From an uncultured Glaciecola sp. (GTDB taxonomy: Bacteria; Pseudomonadota; Gammaproteobacteria; Enterobacterales; Alteromonadaceae), in NCBI RefSeq assembly GCF_937770335.1, contig NZ_CALJHY010000001.1:292111-356110 (forward strand): a stretch of 64,000 nt of DNA, given 5' to 3'. The first letter of the stretch is position 1; the number at the start of each line of letters is the position of its first letter. The position numbers were made by a program, and so were the translations under genes. The notes beneath the pieces were generated by a model, which was given only the letters and a program-made list of their open reading frames with translations, did not search any database and had not been told where the DNA came from. Below, in pieces: positions 58,861 to 64,000 of this stretch.

Positions 58861-58872
58861 ATTGTCGACAAT
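58861..58872. promoter_or_regulatory. PrpR operator 2
   Basis: ATTGTCGACAAT is a perfect 12-bp palindrome, 21 bp before the prpR start. A protein bound here would block the promoter or the ribosome site of prpR, suggesting autorepression. Confidence 0.65.
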
Positions 58873-58893
58873 CCATTCACTAAAACGAATTTA

Positions 58894-59550
58894 ATGAACG
58901 CATTTACTGAAAAAGCTATCACTGGAGCAGACAAGACTTTTTTTCAATTAAGAAGTGACATTGTCGAGGGTGAAATTAAAGCGGGTAGTAAATTAAGTGA
59001 AATGGAATTATCAACAAAATACGGCGTGAGTCGTGCGGTCGTTCGGGAAGCAATTAATCGTTTAGAAAGTTGCCACTTGGTCGAACGCAAACCGAATATA
59101 GGAGCCCGAGTCGTAGCATTAACACTCGAAGGTCTTGTTCAACTGTATCAAGTAAGAGAGTCACTTGAGGGCATGGCTGCAAGATTAGCAGCCAAAAATA
59201 TGACTGATGCCGAAATTGAAGATTTGAAGGGTTTACTAAACACTCACTTTCAAGAAGTAAAAGGCGGCAAAACATACTACCAGGAAGCAGGAGATGTCGA
59301 TTTTCACTATCGTATTATTGTTGGTAGTAAAAATGACCATCTCATTTCGATGCTAGTTAATGGTCTGTATCATCTCATTCGTATGTATCGCGTGCAATTA
59401 GGTATGGCTGGACCTCGCGTTAGTACTGCATTTGATGAACATAAAAATATCGTACAAGCCATTAGTAATCGCGATGAAGAACTCGCTGAAATGCTGATGC
59501 GTAGGCACATCCTTTATTCAAAACAAAATATTGAGGCTCGGTTGCGATAA
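58894..59550 (+). CDS. prpR: GntR/FCD-family regulator of the prp operon
   Basis: A 218-residue GntR protein: N-terminal winged helix (LSEMELSTKYGVSRAVVREAINRLESCHLVERKPNIGARV) and a C-terminal FCD effector domain whose Asp/His pattern (DVDFHYRIIVGSKN, near the end HKNIVQ) suggests a metal-bound organic acid ligand. It precedes prpB by 53 bp on the same strand and is preceded by two palindromes. Thus it probably represses the methylcitrate genes in the absence of methylcitrate or a related ligand. The gene name follows usage in Shewanella-type clusters. Confidence 0.85.
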   Translation: MNAFTEKAITGADKTFFQLRSDIVEGEIKAGSKLSEMELSTKYGVSRAVVREAINRLESCHLVERKPNIGARVVALTLEGLVQLYQVRESLEGMAARLAAKNMTDAEIEDLKGLLNTHFQEVKGGKTYYQEAGDVDFHYRIIVGSKNDHLISMLVNGLYHLIRMYRVQLGMAGPRVSTAFDEHKNIVQAISNRDEELAEMLMRRHILYSKQNIEARLR

Positions 59551-59603
59551 GCCAGTTTGTGGTTTTTTCCACTTTACTCCCACCAAAAAAAACGAGGTAA
59601 ATT

Positions 59604-60482
59604 ATGAGCGCAGGTAAAAAATTTCGTCAGGCACTAACTGACAATAAGCCCCTTCAAATCGTCGGTACTATTAACGCTTATTCAGCAATGATGGCGAAAA
59701 AAATTGGTCATCAAGCTATCTACCTCTCTGGCGGCGGCGTGGCAAACGCATCATACGGACTGCCCGATTTAGGAATGACTTCACTGAATGATGTCTTAGT
59801 CGATGTTAACCGCATTACTTCGGCTTGTGATTTACCTCTACTCGTTGATATTGACACTGGCTGGGGTGGTGCTTTTAATATTGCCAAAACCGTTCGAGAT
59901 ATGGAAAAAGCGGGTGCAGCGGCAGTGCATATGGAAGACCAAGTTGCGCAAAAACGCTGTGGTCACCGCCCAAATAAAGCAATCGTAACAACCGCGGAAA
60001 TGGTCGATAGAATCAAAGCAGCTGTTGACGCTCGTATCGATCCCGACTTTTTTATTATGGCTCGCACCGACTCTTTTGCTCAAGAAGGTTTAGATGCTGC
60101 CATTGCAAGAGCTAAAGCGTATGTTGCTGCTGGTGCTGACGGGATTTTCGCTGAAGCGGTCAAAACGGAAGCACATTATCGCGCATTCGCTGACGCTTTG
60201 GACGTTCCTATTCTGGCAAATATTACTGAATTTGGTCAAACTGAGTTGTGGAATAAAGAACAACTTGGAGAATGGGGAGCCGCTATGGTGCTTTACCCAC
60301 TCAGTGCTTTTAGAGCGATGAACAAAGCTGCAGAAATGGTGTATGAGTCTATTTTAGTAAACGGCGATCAAAAAGCTGTCGTTGACTCAATGCAAACGCG
60401 CATGGATTTATACGATTATCTTGGTTATCACGATTACGAGCAAAAGCTAGACGCTTTGTTTGCAGATAATAAGAACCTATAA
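59604..60482 (+). CDS. prpB: 2-methylisocitrate lyase
   Basis: PrpB splits 2-methylisocitrate into pyruvate and succinate, the last step of the methylcitrate cycle. The 292-residue protein is of the isocitrate-lyase/PEP mutase fold, with [26 protein letters not shown], the Mg-binding region [16 protein letters not shown] with the catalytic Cys, and [17 protein letters not shown] lies six bases before the ATG. It is 31 bp from prpC. Confidence 0.95.
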   Translation: MSAGKKFRQALTDNKPLQIVGTINAYSAMMAKKIGHQAIYLSGGGVANASYGLPDLGMTSLNDVLVDVNRITSACDLPLLVDIDTGWGGAFNIAKTVRDMEKAGAAAVHMEDQVAQKRCGHRPNKAIVTTAEMVDRIKAAVDARIDPDFFIMARTDSFAQEGLDAAIARAKAYVAAGADGIFAEAVKTEAHYRAFADALDVPILANITEFGQTELWNKEQLGEWGAAMVLYPLSAFRAMNKAAEMVYESILVNGDQKAVVDSMQTRMDLYDYLGYHDYEQKLDALFADNKNL

Positions 60483-60513
60483 CTAAGACCGACAGAATTT
60501 ACGGAGAAGAAAA

Positions 60514-61635
60514 ATGGCAAAAGTATTAAGTGGTGCTGGATTACGTGGCCAAGTGGCTGGAAAAACAGCGTTATCGACAGTAGGTCAATCTGGCTCAGGC
60601 CTCACCTATCGTGGTTATGACGTAAAAGATCTGGCTGCGACATGCCAATTTGAGGAAGTTGCTTACCTTATTCTTAAAGGTAGCTTACCAACACAAACAC
60701 AGCTTGACGCATATAAAACAAAACTAAAAGGACTGCGCTCACTGCCATCTGCTCTCAAAGAAGTATTGGAACGTATTCCTGCTAACGCACATCCAATGGA
60801 CGTACTGCGAACAGGTTGTTCGATGCTTGGAAACATTGAAACAGAGATCGATTTTTCGCAACAAGACCAAGTCACTGATCGCATGTTAGCGTGCTTCCCA
60901 AGTATCATTTGTTACTGGTATCGCTTTTCACATGATGGTACTCGTGTTGACGTTGAAACTAATGATGATTCAATCGGGGCACATTTCTTACACATGTTGC
61001 ATGGTGAGAAACCCAAAGAGCTGCATGAGCAAGCTATGCACGTATCATTAATTCTATATGCCGAGCATGAATTTAATGCATCGACTTTTGCTGCTCGCGT
61101 TTGTGCTTCGACTCTTTCTGATATGCATTCATGCGTAACCGGCGCGATAGGCACACTTCGTGGACCATTGCATGGTGGTGCCAATGAAGCAGCGATGGAA
61201 ATGATTGAAGGTTTTACCTCTGCTGAGCATGCCGAAAAGGAAATGATGGGCAAACTTGAGCGTAAAGAAAAAATCATGGGCTTTGGTCATGCGATTTACT
61301 CTGACGCAGACCCACGTAATGACATCATTAAAGGTTGGTCTGAAAAATTAGCTGCAGATATTGGCGACACAGTGCTATATCCGGTGTCAGTTCGTTGTGA
61401 AGAAGTAATGAAGCGTGAAAAAGGCTTATTCTGTAATGCTGATTTCTTTCATGCCTCAGCTTATAACTTCATGAAAATACCGACTAAATTATTCACCCCC
61501 ATATTTGTAATGTCCCGTCTGACAGGCTGGGCTGCGCATGTAATGGAGCAACGTGCTGATAACCGGATTATTCGTCCGTCAGCTGATTATACAGGTGAAG
61601 AATTACGTCCAGTTGTGGCTATCGAAAACAGATAG
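60514..61635 (+). CDS. prpC: 2-methylcitrate synthase
   Basis: PrpC joins propionyl-CoA and oxaloacetate. The 373-residue citrate-synthase-fold enzyme contains GLTYRGYDVKDLA at the N-terminus, the catalytic His in LRGPLHGGANEAAMEM, the second His in GFGHAIYSDADPR, and the Asp in CNADFFHASAYNFM. It is of the methylcitrate (short) type rather than the hexameric Gram-negative citrate synthase. It follows prpB and precedes acnD. Confidence 0.95.
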   Translation: MAKVLSGAGLRGQVAGKTALSTVGQSGSGLTYRGYDVKDLAATCQFEEVAYLILKGSLPTQTQLDAYKTKLKGLRSLPSALKEVLERIPANAHPMDVLRTGCSMLGNIETEIDFSQQDQVTDRMLACFPSIICYWYRFSHDGTRVDVETNDDSIGAHFLHMLHGEKPKELHEQAMHVSLILYAEHEFNASTFAARVCASTLSDMHSCVTGAIGTLRGPLHGGANEAAMEMIEGFTSAEHAEKEMMGKLERKEKIMGFGHAIYSDADPRNDIIKGWSEKLAADIGDTVLYPVSVRCEEVMKREKGLFCNADFFHASAYNFMKIPTKLFTPIFVMSRLTGWAAHVMEQRADNRIIRPSADYTGEELRPVVAIENR

Positions 61636-61658
61636 TTATTGCGCTCATTAATAGTATA

Positions 61659-61682
61659 AAAGGTGCTTAGAACAGCGCCTTT
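61659..61682 (+). terminator. Hairpin between prpC and acnD
   Basis: AAAGGTGCT pairs with AGCGCCTTT (one G-T pair) with a 6-nt loop and no T run afterwards. It may reduce read-through into acnD without fully stopping it. Confidence 0.4.
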
Positions 61683-61794
61683 AACGTAAGAACTTAATTG
61701 CTTCTGATACATTTTATTTATGTCCTCGGTGTAGAGATAGTCATAGAATTGCCGTCATTAGCAACCGATAACCTAAAGAACCATAGGATTTGTC

Positions 61795-64000
61795 ATGAAC
61801 TACGATTACAGAAAGCCCTTACCAAATAGTCAGCTAGACTACTTCGATACAAGAGAAGCCGTAAATAATATTAAAGCTGGTGCTTATGCAACCTTGCCTT
61901 ATACGTCACGAGTGTTAGCTGAAAACTTGGTTAGAAAATGTGATCCGGCAATCTTAACTGACTGCCTAAAGCAAATTATAGAGCGTAAACGTGATTTAGA
62001 CTTTCCTTGGTTTCCAGCCAGAGTTGTGTGCCATGACATTCTTGGCCAAACAGCACTGGTAGACTTAGCCGGTTTAAGAGATGCAATTGCAGCCAAAGGC
62101 GGCGACCCTGCTAAAGTTAATCCAGTGGTACCCACTCAATTAGTCGTTGACCATTCATTAGCAGTCGAGCATGGCGGCTTCGAAAAGGACGCTTTTGCAA
62201 AAAATAGAGCCATTGAAGATCGCCGTAATGAAGATCGTTTTCATTTCATCAATTGGACAAAAACAGCATTTAAAAATGTCGACGTTATCCCTCAAGGTAA
62301 CGGCATTCTTCATCAAATCAACTTAGAGCGCATGTCACCTGTAATTCAAGCAAGAGACGGAGTGGCCTTCCCTGATACCTTAGTCGGAACTGACAGCCAC
62401 ACACCAATGGTCGATGCGCTAGGCGTCATTGCGGTTGGCGTTGGTGGATTAGAAGCTGAGAGCGTTATGTTGGGCCGCGCTTCATATATGCGTTTACCCG
62501 ATATTATTGGCGTTGAATTAACCGGTAAACCGCAACCAGGTATTACGGCAACCGATCTAGTTCTAGCATTAACTGAATACCTCCGTGCTCAAAAAGTGGT
62601 TTCTTCGTATTTAGAGTTTTATGGAGAAGGCACTAAACACCTTACGTTAGGTGACAGAGCAACGATTTCCAATATGACACCAGAATACGGCGCAACAGCA
62701 GCTATGTTCTATATTGATAAACAAACTATCGACTACCTAACGCTGACTGGCCGTGAAGATGATCAGGTTAAACTAGTTGAACAATATGCCAAACATACTG
62801 GCTTGTGGGCCGACGATTTGGTCACAGCAGAATACGAGCGAGTATTGAGCTTTGATTTGTCATCAGTTGGACGCAATATAGCAGGCCCTTCCAATCCACA
62901 TAGTCGCGTAGCCACTGCTGATTTAGCGGCAAAGGGCATTAGTGGTGTAGTTGAAAATGAAGAAGGTAAAATGCCAGATGGCGCCGTAATTATTGCCGCT
63001 ATTACTAGTTGTACTAACACCAGTAACCCACGCAACATGATTGCGGCAGGACTGATTGCGCGTAATGCGAATAAGTTGGGTTTGTTGAGAAAACCTTGGG
63101 TGAAAAGTTCCTTAGCACCAGGTTCTAAGGCGGTTCAATTATATTTAGAAGAAGCGGGTTTGTTACCCGAACTGGAAAACTTAGGCTTTGGTATTGTTGG
63201 CTTTGCTTGCACATCGTGTAATGGCATGAGTGGCGCACTTGACCCTAAAATTGAAGAAGAAATTAAACAACGCGATTTATATGCTACCGCAGTATTGTCA
63301 GGCAATCGTAATTTTGATGGGCGGATTCACCCGCATGCTGATCAAGCGTTTTTAGCCAGTCCCCCCCTTGTTGTGGCTTATGCTATTGCTGGCACCATTC
63401 GCTTCGATATTGAAAAGGATGTGCTCGGTAAGGATGCACAAGGCAATGATATTCGCTTGATGGATATTTGGCCCACTGACGAGGAAATTGATGCCGTAGT
63501 AAAATCGAGCGTCAAACCGGAGCAATTCCGCAAAGTGTATAACCCGATGTTCGACTTAAGTGTCGATTATGGTGAAGACAACGATCCATTATATGCATGG
63601 CGTCCACAAAGCACTTATATTCGCAGACCACCATACTGGGAAGGCGCCTTAGCAGGCGAACGCAGCATGCAAGGAATGCGGGCACTGGCTGTACTGGGTG
63701 ACAATATCACCACGGATCATTTATCCCCCTCCAATGCAATACAGATGGATAGTGCTGCGGGCGAGTATTTACACAAGATGGGCTTGCCAGAAGTTGACTT
63801 TAACTCATACGCAACTCATCGCGGCGATCATTTAACAGCGCAACGCGCCACTTTCGCCAATCCAAGATTAAAAAATGAAATGGCAATCGTCGACGGTAAA
63901 CTGCAAGAAGGTTCGTTCGCTAGAATTGAACCCGAAGGCACTGTCACGCGAATGTGGGAAGCCATTGAAACTTATATGGAGCGCAAACAGCCTCTTATCA
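61795..64000 (+). CDS. acnD: 2-methylcitrate dehydratase AcnD (cut by window edge)
   Basis: AcnD is an Fe-S dehydratase of the aconitase family that converts 2-methylcitrate to 2-methyl-cis-aconitate, normally with PrpF. The first 735 codons are visible from the ATG at 61795 (AGGA six bases upstream); the family has about 860-870 residues, so the end and probably prpF lie beyond 64000. Cluster Cys residues are in ITSCTNTSNP (near 63001) and ACTSCNGMSG (near 63206). The initial MNYDYRKPLP is typical of AcnD rather than AcnA. It is 160 bp after prpC. Confidence 0.93.
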   Translation, partial: MNYDYRKPLPNSQLDYFDTREAVNNIKAGAYATLPYTSRVLAENLVRKCDPAILTDCLKQIIERKRDLDFPWFPARVVCHDILGQTALVDLAGLRDAIAAKGGDPAKVNPVVPTQLVVDHSLAVEHGGFEKDAFAKNRAIEDRRNEDRFHFINWTKTAFKNVDVIPQGNGILHQINLERMSPVIQARDGVAFPDTLVGTDSHTPMVDALGVIAVGVGGLEAESVMLGRASYMRLPDIIGVELTGKPQPGITATDLVLALTEYLRAQKVVSSYLEFYGEGTKHLTLGDRATISNMTPEYGATAAMFYIDKQTIDYLTLTGREDDQVKLVEQYAKHTGLWADDLVTAEYERVLSFDLSSVGRNIAGPSNPHSRVATADLAAKGISGVVENEEGKMPDGAVIIAAITSCTNTSNPRNMIAAGLIARNANKLGLLRKPWVKSSLAPGSKAVQLYLEEAGLLPELENLGFGIVGFACTSCNGMSGALDPKIEEEIKQRDLYATAVLSGNRNFDGRIHPHADQAFLASPPLVVAYAIAGTIRFDIEKDVLGKDAQGNDIRLMDIWPTDEEIDAVVKSSVKPEQFRKVYNPMFDLSVDYGEDNDPLYAWRPQSTYIRRPPYWEGALAGERSMQGMRALAVLGDNITTDHLSPSNAIQMDSAAGEYLHKMGLPEVDFNSYATHRGDHLTAQRATFANPRLKNEMAIVDGKLQEGSFARIEPEGTVTRMWEAIETYMERKQPLI

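Noticed and set aside
60912..61277. 121-codon open frame antisense to prpC
   Set aside because: Shadow of the catalytic region of prpC.

Overview
The window is a chromosomal segment of an AT-rich marine gammaproteobacterium, most likely in the Alteromonadales (Paraglaciecola/Glaciecola/Alteromonas-like). The basis is gene content and order: two TonB-dependent receptors, an AbgT transporter, a large GlyGly-CTERM subtilase, a FolE/FolM pair close to the E. coli proteins, the block nnr-tsaE-amiB-mutL-miaA-hfq-hflX-hflK-hflC, and a GntR-controlled methylcitrate operon using AcnD. I saw no IS element, prophage, CRISPR array, tRNA or rRNA. The genus is inference; no search could be run.

Layout. 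1-3.7 kb: end of an M13 peptidase, then a zinc-uptake locus (small His/Cys membrane protein plus ZnuD-like receptor) behind two Zur-box-like palindromes. 3.7-8.6 kb: an unassigned membrane protein overlapping a hotdog-fold protein, then an MHYT-PAS-PAS-GGDEF-EAL protein with a probable non-canonical start and a sequestered ribosome site. 8.7-11.5 kb: DUF3185, dbpA, pyrC. 11.8-19.7 kb: fused ornithine-lipid acyltransferase (OlsF type), PhnA-like and DinB-like proteins, an aldo/keto reductase behind a PurR/LacI-type operator, an alpha-amylase-like lipoprotein lacking catalytic residues, and an M24 peptidase. 19.7-25.6 kb: folE and folM divergent, then a TonB receptor and the putrescine genes aguA-aguB. 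25.8-37 kb: small membrane protein, exported KatG, beta-lactamase-fold lipoprotein, secreted amidohydrolase, and a 1621-residue subtilase with a heptamer repeat upstream. 37-42.5 kb: glutathione transferase, an alphaproteobacterial-looking UbiG, DUF2237, DUF4112-hemH, AbgT transporter. 42.8-53.2 kb: the hfl/hfq/miaA/mutL block on the minus strand, divergent from queG. 54.4-58.7 kb: hemE, nudC, zur, OmpA/OprF-like porin. 58.8 kb to the end: prpR-prpB-prpC-acnD, with acnD cut by the window edge.

How the genes work together. Zur (56.7 kb) probably controls the ZnuD locus at 1.1 kb. PrpR probably binds a pair of identical palindromes before its own gene and controls propionate breakdown by the 2-methylcitrate cycle. 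HflK/HflC modulate FtsH; MiaA and TsaE modify tRNA, MutL repairs mismatches and Hfq handles small RNAs. HemE and HemH both serve haem synthesis but are about 14 kb apart. No obvious new defence or mobile system is present. The best leads are the inactive-looking GH13 lipoprotein, the unusual start of the c-di-GMP protein, the heptamer repeat before the subtilase, and the UbiG that looks foreign.
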